From contig NZ_QGTR01000001.1 of the NCBI RefSeq assembly GCF_003182275.1, positions 596,130 to 660,129 of the forward strand: a stretch of DNA of 64,000 nt, given 5' to 3'. The DNA comes from Hoeflea marina. Lineage in GTDB: Bacteria > Pseudomonadota > Alphaproteobacteria > Rhizobiales > Rhizobiaceae. Each line of letters starts with the position of its first letter. Within the stretch, counting starts at the first letter, position 1. Shown in pieces: positions 28,004-36,672 of the stretch. The translations under genes were made by a program, and so were the position numbers. The notes beneath the pieces were generated by a model. That model saw nothing but the letters and a program-made list of their open reading frames with translations. It made no database searches and was not told the DNA's origin.

Positions 28004-28022
28004 CGATAGGGAATCTCTATCG
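28004..28022 (-). promoter_or_regulatory. Putative LysR-type operator of the fds operon
   Basis: A perfect 6-7-6 palindrome, CGATAGGGAATCTCTATCG, contains a T-N11-A core (ATAG-N7-CTAT), the usual LysR recognition form. It sits 78-96 bases upstream of the fdsG start and overlaps the lysR stop codon. A weaker AATA-N5-TATT repeat lies nearer the gene (about 27984-27996) and could be the activation half-site. The promoter itself is not obvious. Confidence 0.65.
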
Positions 28023-28913
28023 AGGGTTCATGTCACGGGCAAAGATCCGTGCCTCGTGCAGCAGTGCCGAAACGATCGGGGTGTGCGGCTCCCGCGGCGC
28101 GGCGACCATCCCCACCATGTGATGGGCATCCGGCTCGACGATCGGAATGCCGCGGATTTCGGGCGCAAGGCCGAAGGTCTCGGCCAGATGCAGCGGCATG
28201 ATCGAGGCCCATTTGCCCGTCCGCACATGGGAGAACAGCACGGTCACCGAGTTGGATTCGAGCGTCGGCTTGGCGGCCGCGCCGGCTTCGGCGAGATGCT
28301 GGTTGATGATGCGGCGGTTCTGCATGTCGGGCGTGAGCAGGCACAGCGGCAGTTTGGCGACCTCGGCCCAGGTCACCGTCTCGCGGTCGGCGAGCATCTG
28401 GCCGGCGGTGGTGAACAATTGATACCGCTCCTCGTAGAGCGGCACCGAAACGACGCGGCCGGTGGGCTCATTCTCCAGATAGGTGATGCCGGCATCGATC
28501 TCGAGGTTCTCGAGCTGGAACAACACCTCGTTCGACGTGCAGGACATGATCGACAGCGTGACAGCCGGGTGCTTCTCGGAGAACGCCGCCGTCATCGCCG
28601 TAACTTTTGACAGTGCGGTGGGGATGACGGCAAGCCGCGCATGACCGGACAGTCCCTTGCGCGCCGCCTTCATCTCCTCGCGCATCGTGCGGGCGTCGCC
28701 GACGATGCGCCGGGCCCATTCCAGCACCCGCTGGCCTTCCGGGGTGAGCGCCTGGAAGCGGGAGCCGCGCTGCACCAGCACCACGCCGAGCTGGTCCTCG
28801 AGCTGCTTGAGCCCCGCCGACAGCGTCGGCTGGGTGATGCCCAGTTCGGTGGCGGCACGGCCGAAATGCCGTTCGCGGGCGAGTGCCATGAAATATTCGA
28901 GCTTGTCGATCAT
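28017..28913 (-). CDS. LysR-family transcriptional regulator, probable regulator of formate dehydrogenase
   Basis: 298 aa from ATG at 28913, with GAGG seven bases upstream. The N-terminal winged HTH (EYFMALARERHFGRAATELGITQPTLSAGLKQLEDQLG) is standard, followed by a two-lobed ligand-binding domain (about 90-295). It lies immediately upstream of and in the same direction as fdsG, and a LysR box sits between them, so fds control is the most likely job (in Cupriavidus an FdsR LysR protein does this). It is also divergent from kynureninase across 124 bases, so control of kynU cannot be excluded. Confidence 0.87.
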   Translation of the reverse strand: MIDKLEYFMALARERHFGRAATELGITQPTLSAGLKQLEDQLGVVLVQRGSRFQALTPEGQRVLEWARRIVGDARTMREEMKAARKGLSGHARLAVIPTALSKVTAMTAAFSEKHPAVTLSIMSCTSNEVLFQLENLEIDAGITYLENEPTGRVVSVPLYEERYQLFTTAGQMLADRETVTWAEVAKLPLCLLTPDMQNRRIINQHLAEAGAAAKPTLESNSVTVLFSHVRTGKWASIMPLHLAETFGLAPEIRGIPIVEPDAHHMVGMVAAPREPHTPIVSALLHEARIFARDMNPR

Positions 28914-29037
28914 GCAGGAGCCTCGCACGACGCCGGGCAAGCGGCAAGACCGGCAGCGACACCGCCAGCGCGGGTTGCGGCACCGGTCTGCCGAGGCTAC
29001 CAATGCCGTCCGTCCCGCCGCCCGCCAGGAGAGAACC

Positions 29038-30252
29038 ATGCCCACGCCCACCGATGACGATGCGCTGTTTGCCGGCACCAGGGCCATGTTCGCGCTGCCC
29101 GATGGCGTCATCTATCTCGACGGCAACTCGCTGGGGCCCCTGCCGTCCAACGTCGCCGCGCGGGTCGCCCGCACGGTCCAGGCGGAATGGGGCGCGATGC
29201 TGATCCGCGCATGGAATGACGCCGGGTGGATGGATCTCAGCGGCAAGGTCGGAGATCGCATCGGCCGGCTGATCGGCGCGGCCGCCGGAACCGTCATGGT
29301 GGCAGACACGACATCAATCAATCTTTTCAAGGTTCTGGACGCAGCGATTCATCTCAACTCAGAACGTTCGGTGGTGCTTTCGGACACCGGCAACTTCCCC
29401 ACCGATCTCTACATCGCTCAGGGGCTGACCGCACGCCTGCCCGGCCGCCGGATGCTCAGGACCGTGGCGCCGGAGGACGTCATGGCCGCGATCGACGACA
29501 CCGTCGCCGTGGTCATGCTGACCGAGGTCGATTACCGGACGGGTCGCCGTCACGACATGAGGGCGATCACCGGCGCCGCGCACGATGCCGGCGCGCTGGT
29601 GATATGGGACCTCGCCCATTCAGCCGGAGCGCTCGAAGTGGACCTCGCCGGCACCGGGGTCGATTTCGCCGTCGGCTGCGGCTACAAGTACCTCAATGGC
29701 GGTCCGGGCGCGCCGGCCTTCGTCTATGTGGCGCCGCGACACCAGGACGGAATCGCGCCGCTCCTGTCGGGCTGGATCGGCCACGCCGCGCCCTTCGCCT
29801 TCGATCCCGACTATCGCCCCGCCCCGGGCATCGACCGGATGCGTGTGGGAACGCCACCGGTGCTGTCGCTGGAGGCGCTGGACGCGGCGCTCGATGTCTG
29901 GGACGGCATCGACTTGGCGCGTGTCCGCGCCCGCTCGATTCTGCTCACCGAACTGTTCATCGCGGAAGTTGAGGCCGCCTGCCCGGCGCTGACGCTCGCC
30001 TCGCCGCGCGATGCGCAGGCCCGCGGCAGCCAGGTGTCGTTCCGGCACGAGGAAGGGTTTGCCATCATGCAGGCGCTGGTCGCCCGCGGCGTGATCGGAG
30101 ATTTCCGGGCGCCCGACGTGCTGCGCTTCGGCTTCGCACCGCTTTATGTCCGGCCCGAGGATGTGAAAAGCGCGGCGGCGATCCTGGCGGAGGTGATGGA
30201 CGGCAGGCTCTGGGACCGGTCGGAATACCGGCTGCGCGGCCGGGTCACCTGA
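29038..30252 (+). CDS. kynU: Kynureninase
   Basis: 404 aa from ATG at 29038, preceded by AGGAGA. It is a fold-type I PLP enzyme of kynureninase length. Visible motifs are YLDGNSLGPLPSNVAARV near the N-terminus, the substrate-helix DTGNFPTDLYIAQG, the cofactor Asp in WDLAHSAGALEVDL, and the PLP lysine in CGYKYLNGGPGAPAF. It hydrolyses kynurenine (and 3-hydroxykynurenine) to anthranilates plus alanine in tryptophan breakdown. No kynA or kynB gene is adjacent. Divergent from the LysR gene; an AGACCGG/CCGGTCT inverted repeat lies in the shared upstream region. Confidence 0.93.
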   Translation: MPTPTDDDALFAGTRAMFALPDGVIYLDGNSLGPLPSNVAARVARTVQAEWGAMLIRAWNDAGWMDLSGKVGDRIGRLIGAAAGTVMVADTTSINLFKVLDAAIHLNSERSVVLSDTGNFPTDLYIAQGLTARLPGRRMLRTVAPEDVMAAIDDTVAVVMLTEVDYRTGRRHDMRAITGAAHDAGALVIWDLAHSAGALEVDLAGTGVDFAVGCGYKYLNGGPGAPAFVYVAPRHQDGIAPLLSGWIGHAAPFAFDPDYRPAPGIDRMRVGTPPVLSLEALDAALDVWDGIDLARVRARSILLTELFIAEVEAACPALTLASPRDAQARGSQVSFRHEEGFAIMQALVARGVIGDFRAPDVLRFGFAPLYVRPEDVKSAAAILAEVMDGRLWDRSEYRLRGRVT

Positions 30253-30286
30253 GGCCGGTTTGGCTGAAGCCGGGTCCGGCAGCCGA

Positions 30287-30619
30287 TCAGGCGGCGACGC
30301 GGTCTTTTTCGGTGCCGGGCGCGAGTTCGATTTCCAGCCCGTCGAGTTCCTCCGTCATCAGGATCTGGCAGGACAGGCGCGAATTCGTCTCCACCGAGAA
30401 CGCGCTGTCGAGCATGTCCTCTTCCTCATCGCGCATCGCCGCCAGCTTGTGCGCCCATTCCTCGCTGACATAGACATGGCAGGTGGCGCAGGCGCAGGCG
30501 CCGCCGCATTCGGCCTTGATGTCGAGATCCCAGTCGCGAATGATCTCCATCACCCGGAAGCCTTCCAGGGCTTCCAGGCTGTGGCGCTTGCCCTGGCGGT
30601 CTGTCACATGGATCTGCAT
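30287..30619 (-). CDS. 2Fe-2S ferredoxin, adrenodoxin-like
   Basis: 110 aa from ATG at 30619. The cluster ligands follow the C-X5-C-X2-C pattern in ECGGACACATCHVYV plus a fourth cysteine in SRLSCQI, the adrenodoxin/ISC-type spacing rather than plant-type (C-X4-C-X2-C). The acidic helix EEWAHKLAAMRDEEEDML is the usual partner-docking surface. It lies 61 bases after the DUF934 gene at the end of the sulfite-reduction operon, so it may carry electrons to CysI. That role is inferred from position only; it converges on kynU. Confidence 0.85.
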   Translation of the reverse strand: MQIHVTDRQGKRHSLEALEGFRVMEIIRDWDLDIKAECGGACACATCHVYVSEEWAHKLAAMRDEEEDMLDSAFSVETNSRLSCQILMTEELDGLEIELAPGTEKDRVAA

Positions 30620-30680
30620 AGGTCTGCCTTCGCTTGACGTCGGGAAGCCGGCATTGGCCGGGAGAGGTGGATGGTCTCGA

Positions 30681-31175
30681 TCAGGGCGCGGATCTGCGCC
30701 TCCACGAATATCCTGCAACAGGTGAGGATTCCGCTGCAGCCGGTTGATAATGCAGCTTTATGCCGGGAAGATTGTTTTCAGCCAACCGTTCGATGGTCGG
30801 TCCATGGCTGGTGGCGACGCTATCGATGCCGACGCGCAGCATGAACGGCACCTGGTCGAGCAGCACGCCGCCAATGGCGCGGATCTCGCCGGTGTAGCCA
30901 AGCCGATCGCGCAGAAGACTCGCATGCGAGAAAGCCCGGCCGTCGCTGAAGGCCGGGAAATTCACCGCAACGAAAACGACGCGGTCGACGACCGGGGCGA
31001 GCCGCGTCACGTCATCGGCGGGTTCGATACGGACGGCGATCGGCTCGTTGCTGCCGGCGGCGAGTTCCAGCGCCTCGTCGAGCGACAGCACCCTGGCGCC
31101 CTCGCCGCTGCCGTCGGTGCTGAGGTCCCAGGGGTCGTTGTCAAGGAAACCGGAGGTGGTCCAGATGCGGGTCAT
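30681..31175 (-). CDS. DUF934 family protein of the sulfite-reduction operon
   Basis: 164 aa from ATG at 31175, with AAGGA upstream. DUF934 proteins have the pattern VDRVVFVAVNFPAFSDGRAFSHASLLRDRLGYTGEIRAIGGVLLDQVPFMLRVGIDS seen here in pieces. Genes of this family almost always follow cysI in alphaproteobacteria and are regarded as accessory to sulfite/sulfate assimilation, though no biochemical role is settled. It starts 13 bases after the cysI stop. Confidence 0.9.
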   Translation of the reverse strand: MTRIWTTSGFLDNDPWDLSTDGSGEGARVLSLDEALELAAGSNEPIAVRIEPADDVTRLAPVVDRVVFVAVNFPAFSDGRAFSHASLLRDRLGYTGEIRAIGGVLLDQVPFMLRVGIDSVATSHGPTIERLAENNLPGIKLHYQPAAAESSPVAGYSWRRRSAP

Positions 31176-31188
31176 GATGGTCCTTTGC

Positions 31189-32862
31189 TCAGGCGGCTTC
31201 GACTTCGCTGCCGCCATAAAGCGCCAGCTTGAACGGGGCTGCGCCCACACGTCGGTAGCAGTCGATGAACGGCTCCTCTCGTCCGGTGCGCTCGGCGAGA
31301 TAGGTGTCGACGATCACCTCGATGGCGTCGGTCAGCCGCTCCGGCTCGAAGCCTCGGCCGATGATCTCCCCGATCGAGGTGTTCTCGTCGGCCGAGCCGC
31401 CAAGCGTGATCTGGTAGAGCTCGGCGCCCTTCTTCTCGACGCCGAGAATGCCGATATGGCCGACATGGTGGTGGCCGCAGGCGTTGATGCAGCCGGAGAT
31501 CTTGATCTTCAGTTCGCCGATCTCCTCCTGGCGCCTCGCGTCTGCGAAGCGGTTGGAGATTTCCTGGGCGACCGGAATCGAGCGGGCATTGGCCAGCGCG
31601 CAATAATCGAGACCCGGGCAGGCGATGATGTCGGTGATCAGGCCGGAATTGGCCGTCTCCAGCCCCTCTGCCTTGAGCCCGCGCCACAGCGGCTCGAGAT
31701 CGGCCAGCGCCACATGCGGCAGCACCAGGTTCTGCTCATGGGTGACGCGGATCTCCCCGAAGCCGAATTCGTCGGCAAGGGCCGCCACCGCGTCCATCTG
31801 GTCGGCCGAGGCGTCGCCGGGAATGCCGCCGATCGGCTTCAAGGAGATCGTCACCATGGCGTAGTCGGGGTGGCGGTGCGGCGCGACATTGCGGCCGACC
31901 CAGCCGGAGAACTCCTCGTCGGTCCTCTTCCAGGCGGCGAGCTGCGCCCAGCCCTCGGCGCGGTCGCTGAGCTCGGGCGGCGCGAAATAGCTGGTGATGG
32001 CGGCGATGTCAGCGTCGGGCAGCTTCAGTTCTCCGGCGCGCAGATGCTCCCATTCGGCCTCGACCTGGGCGGCGAGGTTGTCGATGCCGGTCTCGTGAAC
32101 CAGGATCTTGATGCGCGCCTTGTACTTGTTGTCGCGCCGGCCATGCAGATTGTAGACGCGCATGATCGCCGTCACATAGGACAGCAGATGCTCTTCCGGC
32201 AGGAACGGGTTGAGGAGCTTCGCGACCATCGGGGTGCGCCCCTGCCCGCCGCCGACATAGACCGCAAAGCCGGTCTCGCCGGCCTCGTTGCGCTTCAGCT
32301 GCAGGCCGATGTCGTGCACCTGGATGGCCGCGCGGTCGCGCTCGGCCGCGGTGATGGCGATCTTGAACTTGCGCGGCAGGAAGGAGAATTCCGGATGCAC
32401 CGAGGACCACTGCCTGAGAATCTCGGCGTAGGGGCGCGGATCGGCCACCTCGTCGGCGGCGGCGCCTGCGAAATGATCGGCCGTCACATTGCGGATGCAG
32501 TTGCCCGAGGTCTGGATGGCATGCATCTCGACTTCGGCGAGCTCGCTCAGGATCGCCGGGATGTCGGACAGCTTCGGCCAGTTGTACTGGATGTTCTGCC
32601 GCGTGGTGAAGTGGCCATAGCCGCGGTCATAGGTGCGCGCGATATGGGCGAGCTTGCGCATCTGCCGCGACGACAGCGTGCCATAGGGCACGGCGACGCG
32701 CAGCATGTAGGCATGCAACTGCAGATAGACGCCGTTCATCAGCCGGAGCGGCTTGAAGGCATCCTCGGAAATATCGCCCTTGAGCCGCCGCTCCACCTGG
32801 TCGGTGAACTGGGCGACGCGGTCGCGAACGAAATCATGGTCGAATTCATCATAGCGGTACAT
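31189..32862 (-). CDS. cysI: Sulfite reductase hemoprotein (nitrite/sulfite reductase family)
   Basis: 557 aa from ATG at 32862, preceded by GAGG. The siroheme-[4Fe-4S] ligands are visible as C-X5-C in CPGLDYCALANA and C-X3-C in GCINACGHHHVG, and the N-terminal half has the ferredoxin-like repeat with YGHFTTRQNIQYNWPKL, where the Arg residues line the anion site. It would reduce sulfite to sulfide for cysteine synthesis. The cys context (cysG upstream, DUF934 downstream) favours sulfite over nitrite. No CysJ flavoprotein is nearby, so electrons may come from a ferredoxin. Confidence 0.93.
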   Translation of the reverse strand: MYRYDEFDHDFVRDRVAQFTDQVERRLKGDISEDAFKPLRLMNGVYLQLHAYMLRVAVPYGTLSSRQMRKLAHIARTYDRGYGHFTTRQNIQYNWPKLSDIPAILSELAEVEMHAIQTSGNCIRNVTADHFAGAAADEVADPRPYAEILRQWSSVHPEFSFLPRKFKIAITAAERDRAAIQVHDIGLQLKRNEAGETGFAVYVGGGQGRTPMVAKLLNPFLPEEHLLSYVTAIMRVYNLHGRRDNKYKARIKILVHETGIDNLAAQVEAEWEHLRAGELKLPDADIAAITSYFAPPELSDRAEGWAQLAAWKRTDEEFSGWVGRNVAPHRHPDYAMVTISLKPIGGIPGDASADQMDAVAALADEFGFGEIRVTHEQNLVLPHVALADLEPLWRGLKAEGLETANSGLITDIIACPGLDYCALANARSIPVAQEISNRFADARRQEEIGELKIKISGCINACGHHHVGHIGILGVEKKGAELYQITLGGSADENTSIGEIIGRGFEPERLTDAIEVIVDTYLAERTGREEPFIDCYRRVGAAPFKLALYGGSEVEAA

Positions 32863-32869
32863 GGAAACC

Positions 32870-33178
32870 TCAAGCCGCCCGGGAGGACGCAACAGAATGG
32901 GCAGGCGCGTAATCGATCGAAGGGCCGTCGGCACGGATGCGCTCGCGCAGGCGAAGGGCGCGGATGCCGGTGGCGGTCTCCTCGACATCGATGATATTGA
33001 CATCGACGACGCGGTTGTCGGCCAGCGCCTTGTCGCCGGCGGCGACCAGAGCGGCCACGGCCTCGTCATGGCGGGCGACAAAGCTCTCCGAAAGCCGGGT
33101 CTCCCAGTTGCCGGAGGCGCTCAGCCAGACGGAAATGCCATCGGTGAGGCGGTTGGCGGTCAGTACTTTGGCTGTCAT
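32870..33178 (-). CDS. DUF2849 family protein
   Basis: 102 aa from ATG at 33178, with GAGGAG upstream. It begins MTAKVLTANRLTDGISVWLSA, the typical start of DUF2849 proteins, which occur between cysG and cysI in many alphaproteobacteria. Function unknown. The gaps of ten bases to cysG and seven to cysI show it belongs to the operon. Confidence 0.88.
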   Translation of the reverse strand: MTAKVLTANRLTDGISVWLSASGNWETRLSESFVARHDEAVAALVAAGDKALADNRVVDVNIIDVEETATGIRALRLRERIRADGPSIDYAPAHSVASSRAA

Positions 33179-33188
33179 CTCGAACTCC

Positions 33189-34622
33189 TCAGGCGGCAAT
33201 GGTCTGCCTGGCGGCAAAGGCCTGCGCAAGCGGGGTGGAATGGGCAAGTTCGGCATCGGCGACGGCGTCGCCGATCAGCACCATGACGGGGCCGGTCAGC
33301 TCGTCGGCGGCCTCAAGCAGCGGCAGGTCTGCCAGCGTGCCATGGAACAGGCGGCGCCCGTCGCGGGACGCGTTCTCGACCACGGCAACCGTGGTCTCGA
33401 CGCCGAGCCCGGCCTCGATCAGGCGATGGGCGACGGTGGCGGCGACGCTGCGGCCCATATAGATGGCGATGGTGGCGCCGGAGACGGCAAGCTTCGCCCA
33501 GTCGGGCAGCGTCGCGCCGGTCAGGTCATGGCCGGTGGTGAACACCAGCGAGGAGGCCACGCCGCGCAGGGTCAGCGGCAGCTGGAAATCGGCGGCGGCG
33601 GCAAAGGCAGAGGTGATACCCGGCACGATCTCGAACGAGATGCCGGCGTCGCGCAGGGCCGACATTTCCTCGGCGGCGCGGCCGAAGATCAGCGGATCGC
33701 CCGACTTCAGGCGGACGACGCGCTTGCCTTCGCCGGCGAGCTTTACCAGCAGCGCATCAATCTCCTTCTGGCTCTTGGAGTGGCAGCCCTTGCGCTTGCC
33801 GACGGCAAAGCGTTCGGCGTCGCGGCGGCCCATGTTGACGATTTCCTCGGTCACCAGCGCGTCATGGACGATGGCGTCGGCTTCCATCATTGCGCGCTGG
33901 GCCCGCAGCGTCAGCAGGTCCTCTGCACCCGGACCGGCACCCACCAGCCAGACATGGCCGGGCACCGGCTCGCGGCCGCGCAGCATGCGGGTGGCGGCGC
34001 GGCGGGCCTGGGTGAGATCGCCGCTGGCGACGTGGCTGGCGACATCCGCCTCGAAGAAGCGGCGCCAGAAGATGCGCCGGGCGACTCCGCGCGGCAACAG
34101 CCTGTCGACGGCCCCGCGATAGCTGGCGGCGAGCGATGCCAGCGTGCCGAGCGAGGGCGAGAGCATCTGGTCGACGCGGGCGCGGATCATCTGCGCCAGC
34201 ACCGGCCCTGCCCCCTCGGTGCCGATGGCGACGGCGACGGGGGCGCGGTTGACCAGCGCCGGAGTGAAGAAATCGCATTCGTCGGGCTGGTCGACGGCAT
34301 TGGCCGGAATCCTGCGCACGCGCGCCGCCGCCACGATGGCGCGGTCGGTCGCGGCGTCGCCGGTGGCGGCAAACACCATCACCGCATCATCGAGATGCGC
34401 GTCGGCGAACGCGGAGCGGACAAGCAGCAGATCGTGCTTGCGAACAGCTTCGATGAGTTCGGCTTCCGGCTGATCGGCATAGACATGGATCTCGGCCGAG
34501 GTATTGGCGACAAGCCGCGCCTTGGCTGCCGCTTCGGCGCCGTTGCCGAACACAGCGACCTTGCGCCCCCCGACCTTGAAAAAGGCAGGAAATGTGGTCA
34601 GTTTTGAAGTCGGCTGTCGCAT
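33189..34622 (-). CDS. cysG: Siroheme synthase (dehydrogenase/ferrochelatase fused to uroporphyrinogen-III methyltransferase)
   Basis: 477 aa from ATG at 34622. The N-terminal part (about 1-215) is the precorrin-2 dehydrogenase/ferrochelatase with NAD-binding VAVFGNGAEAAAKARLV and the DECDFFTPALV segment. The C-terminal part (about 220-460) is the SAM-dependent methyltransferase with VGAGPGAEDLLTLRAQRAM, the VRLKSGDPLIFGR motif and EIVPGITSA. It makes siroheme, the cofactor of the sulfite reductase encoded two genes downstream. It is the first gene of the cys operon; I could not pick out a clear promoter in its leader. Confidence 0.95.
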   Translation of the reverse strand: MRQPTSKLTTFPAFFKVGGRKVAVFGNGAEAAAKARLVANTSAEIHVYADQPEAELIEAVRKHDLLLVRSAFADAHLDDAVMVFAATGDAATDRAIVAAARVRRIPANAVDQPDECDFFTPALVNRAPVAVAIGTEGAGPVLAQMIRARVDQMLSPSLGTLASLAASYRGAVDRLLPRGVARRIFWRRFFEADVASHVASGDLTQARRAATRMLRGREPVPGHVWLVGAGPGAEDLLTLRAQRAMMEADAIVHDALVTEEIVNMGRRDAERFAVGKRKGCHSKSQKEIDALLVKLAGEGKRVVRLKSGDPLIFGRAAEEMSALRDAGISFEIVPGITSAFAAAADFQLPLTLRGVASSLVFTTGHDLTGATLPDWAKLAVSGATIAIYMGRSVAATVAHRLIEAGLGVETTVAVVENASRDGRRLFHGTLADLPLLEAADELTGPVMVLIGDAVADAELAHSTPLAQAFAARQTIAA

Positions 34623-34896
34623 CGAGTCCTGCCTTTCCAGTCTGGTGGCCATTGTCGAGGCTGCGGCGCAAACTTTGAAGGAACAGATATTTGCCGAAAG
34701 CCCGGGTCGGATATTGTTTTCCTCAAAGCGGCGGCAAACGGAGAATGTGAAACCGGCTTGGTGACCGGCGGCGGCGGGATCCGGAAACAGTTTGCGCGGG
34801 GGCGCCATTACACAGATAGAACCGCCCGGCTGTGCCGGCGCGCATTTACAGCCGCCGGCCGCGGAACTACCTTGAGCAAAACCGAAGGATCCCAAC

Positions 34897-35490
34897 GTGC
34901 CCCAGCCCGACGCCCGCCAAGCCGCCCGTTTCCTCGACGTCATCGAGCAGGACATCCTGCCGCTGACCACAATCGGGGTGGGCCAAGGCAACAAGGTGTT
35001 TGGCGCCGCCATTCTCGACAAGTCGGATCTGTCGCTGGTGCTGGCCGAAACCAACAACGAACAGGAAAATCCGCTCTGGCACGGCGAGGTCCACGCCCTC
35101 AAGCGCTTCTACGAGAAGAAAGATCGCCCCGACACGCGGGATCTCATCTTTCTCTCCACTCACGAGCCCTGCACCATGTGCATGTCGGCGATCACCTGGG
35201 CGGGTTTCGACAATTTCTTCTATTTCTTCAGCCACGAGGATTCGCGCGACAGTTTTGCCATTCCGCACGACCTCAGGATTCTCAAGGAAGTCTTCGGGCT
35301 GGAGCCCGGCGGCTACCGCCACGACAACGCCTTCTGGAGCGCCAGGGGCCTGTTCGGGCTCATCGCCGCCCTGCCCGACGCGGAGGCGGCGCCGCTCATC
35401 GAGCAGGCCGGCCGCATTCGCGACCGCTACTCCGAACTCTCCGCCATCTACCAGGCGGGCAAGTCGGACAACGCCATTCCGCTGAGCTGA
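34897..35490 (+). CDS. Cytidine-deaminase-fold (CDA superfamily) nucleoside/guanine deaminase-like protein
   Basis: 197 aa from GTG at 34897, with AAGGAT upstream. The zinc site is visible as HGEVHAL (His and catalytic Glu) and, about 35 residues later, PCTMC, the two cysteine ligands, which defines the CDA superfamily. The C-terminal ~60 residues form an extra helical extension. Substrate could be a nucleobase or a small heterocycle. It is divergent from cysG across 274 bases with no clear functional tie to it. Confidence 0.8.
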   Translation: MPQPDARQAARFLDVIEQDILPLTTIGVGQGNKVFGAAILDKSDLSLVLAETNNEQENPLWHGEVHALKRFYEKKDRPDTRDLIFLSTHEPCTMCMSAITWAGFDNFFYFFSHEDSRDSFAIPHDLRILKEVFGLEPGGYRHDNAFWSARGLFGLIAALPDAEAAPLIEQAGRIRDRYSELSAIYQAGKSDNAIPLS

Positions 35491-35656
35491 GGCGTCGGCG
35501 ATCGTCTGTCCGGCCCGCTGCGTTTATGTCGGCCGGATCCGCAAGACCGCCGCCGGATCTGCTCCGTCACAGGTGACGCTCCACAAGCCTGTGGACAATC
35601 GCCGCGGCGGCCGCCCGCGCCTCGCCGCACGCGTCGCGGCGGAGTAGGCTTGGGCC

Positions 35657-36478
35657 ATGACCCCATCGCGCGACATCACCCGCCTTCTCGAAATCATGGC
35701 CGCGCTTCGCGACCCCGACACCGGCTGCCCCTGGGACATCAGGCAGGATTTCGCCTCGATCAAGCCCTACACCATCGAGGAGGCCTATGAGGTGGCCGAC
35801 GCCATCGAGCGCGACGACCTCGACGACCTCCGCGACGAGCTAGGCGACCTGCTCTTGCAGGTGGTCTTCCACGCCCGGATGGCGGAGGAGGCAGGCGCCT
35901 TCTCCTTCGGCGACGTGGTCGACGCCATCACCACCAAGATGATCCGCCGCCATCCGCATGTCTTCGCCCGCACGCACGCCGATACGCCGGAAGCGGTCAA
36001 GCACCAGTGGGCGCTGATCAAGGCGGAGGAGAAGCGCGAGCGCGCCGAGCGTCGTGCCGCCAGAGGGCTTTCGACGGCGGAACCCTCCGGCCAGCTCGAT
36101 TCCGTGCCGCGCGCCTTCCCCGCATTGATGGAGGCGCTGAAGCTGCAGGAGGCGGCCAGCCGCGTCGGCTTCGACTGGGGCGCCGCCGGCCCGGTGCTCG
36201 ACAAGATCGAGGAGGAGATCGGCGAGTTGCGCCAGGCCATCGCCGCCGGCGACGACGCCCACGCCAAAGAGGAATTGGGCGACGTCATCTTCGCCGTCGC
36301 CAATCTCGCCCGTCACCTCAAGGCCGACCCTGAAATGGCTCTGCGCGCCACCAACACCAAATTCCGCCGCCGCTTCGCTGAGGTCGAGGTCGGACTGGTG
36401 AAGGTGGGCAAGACGCCCGGTGAGGCAACGCTGGATGAGATGGAAGCGCTGTGGCAGGCGGCGAAGATGAACGAATAG
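35657..36478 (+). CDS. mazG: Nucleoside triphosphate pyrophosphohydrolase
   Basis: 273 aa with two MazG domains. The first contains PDTGCPWDIRQDFASIKPYTIEEAYEV and the metal motif with EExxE...ELGDLLLQVVFHA; the second repeats EEEIGELRQAI...EELGDVIFAVANLARH. Both halves keep the acidic Mg-binding residues. MazG hydrolyses NTPs and dNTPs to monophosphates and pyrophosphate, clearing aberrant nucleotides and influencing ppGpp levels. It is convergent with hflX, with an inverted-repeat element in between. Confidence 0.95.
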   Translation: MTPSRDITRLLEIMAALRDPDTGCPWDIRQDFASIKPYTIEEAYEVADAIERDDLDDLRDELGDLLLQVVFHARMAEEAGAFSFGDVVDAITTKMIRRHPHVFARTHADTPEAVKHQWALIKAEEKRERAERRAARGLSTAEPSGQLDSVPRAFPALMEALKLQEAASRVGFDWGAAGPVLDKIEEEIGELRQAIAAGDDAHAKEELGDVIFAVANLARHLKADPEMALRATNTKFRRRFAEVEVGLVKVGKTPGEATLDEMEALWQAAKMNE

Positions 36479-36510
36479 CGACGCCGAAATTGAAGCTGCC
36501 GCGCGCACCA

Positions 36511-36643
36511 CTCTCCCCCTTGCGGGGGAGATGTCACCGAAGGTGACAGAGGGGGGCATACCGCCGCTCGACCGATGGGCTGCGTGCGTGGCGGCTTACC
36601 CCCTCTGTCGGCTGGCGCCGACATCTCCCCCGCAAGGGGGGAG
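36511..36643. repeat. Inverted pair of palindromic repeats between mazG and hflX
   Basis: Left arm 36511-36556 (CTCCCCCTTGCGGGGGAG, then ATGTCACC-GAA-GGTGACA, then GAGGGGG) and right arm 36597-36643 are inverted copies of one element. The inner hairpins differ in sequence but keep pairing: TGTCACC/GGTGACA on the left and TGTCGGC/GCCGACA on the right. This co-variation shows the hairpin is maintained. The convergent position suggests use as a two-way transcription end. The same element occurs inside pdhC. Confidence 0.8.
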
Positions 36644-36672
36644 AATGGGCCGGCGCCAGCCCGTCCCCGCCC

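Noticed and set aside
36511-36643. Possible CRISPR-like or IS terminal inverted repeats
   Set aside because: Only two inverted copies, no spacers, no transposase gene and no target-site duplication visible.
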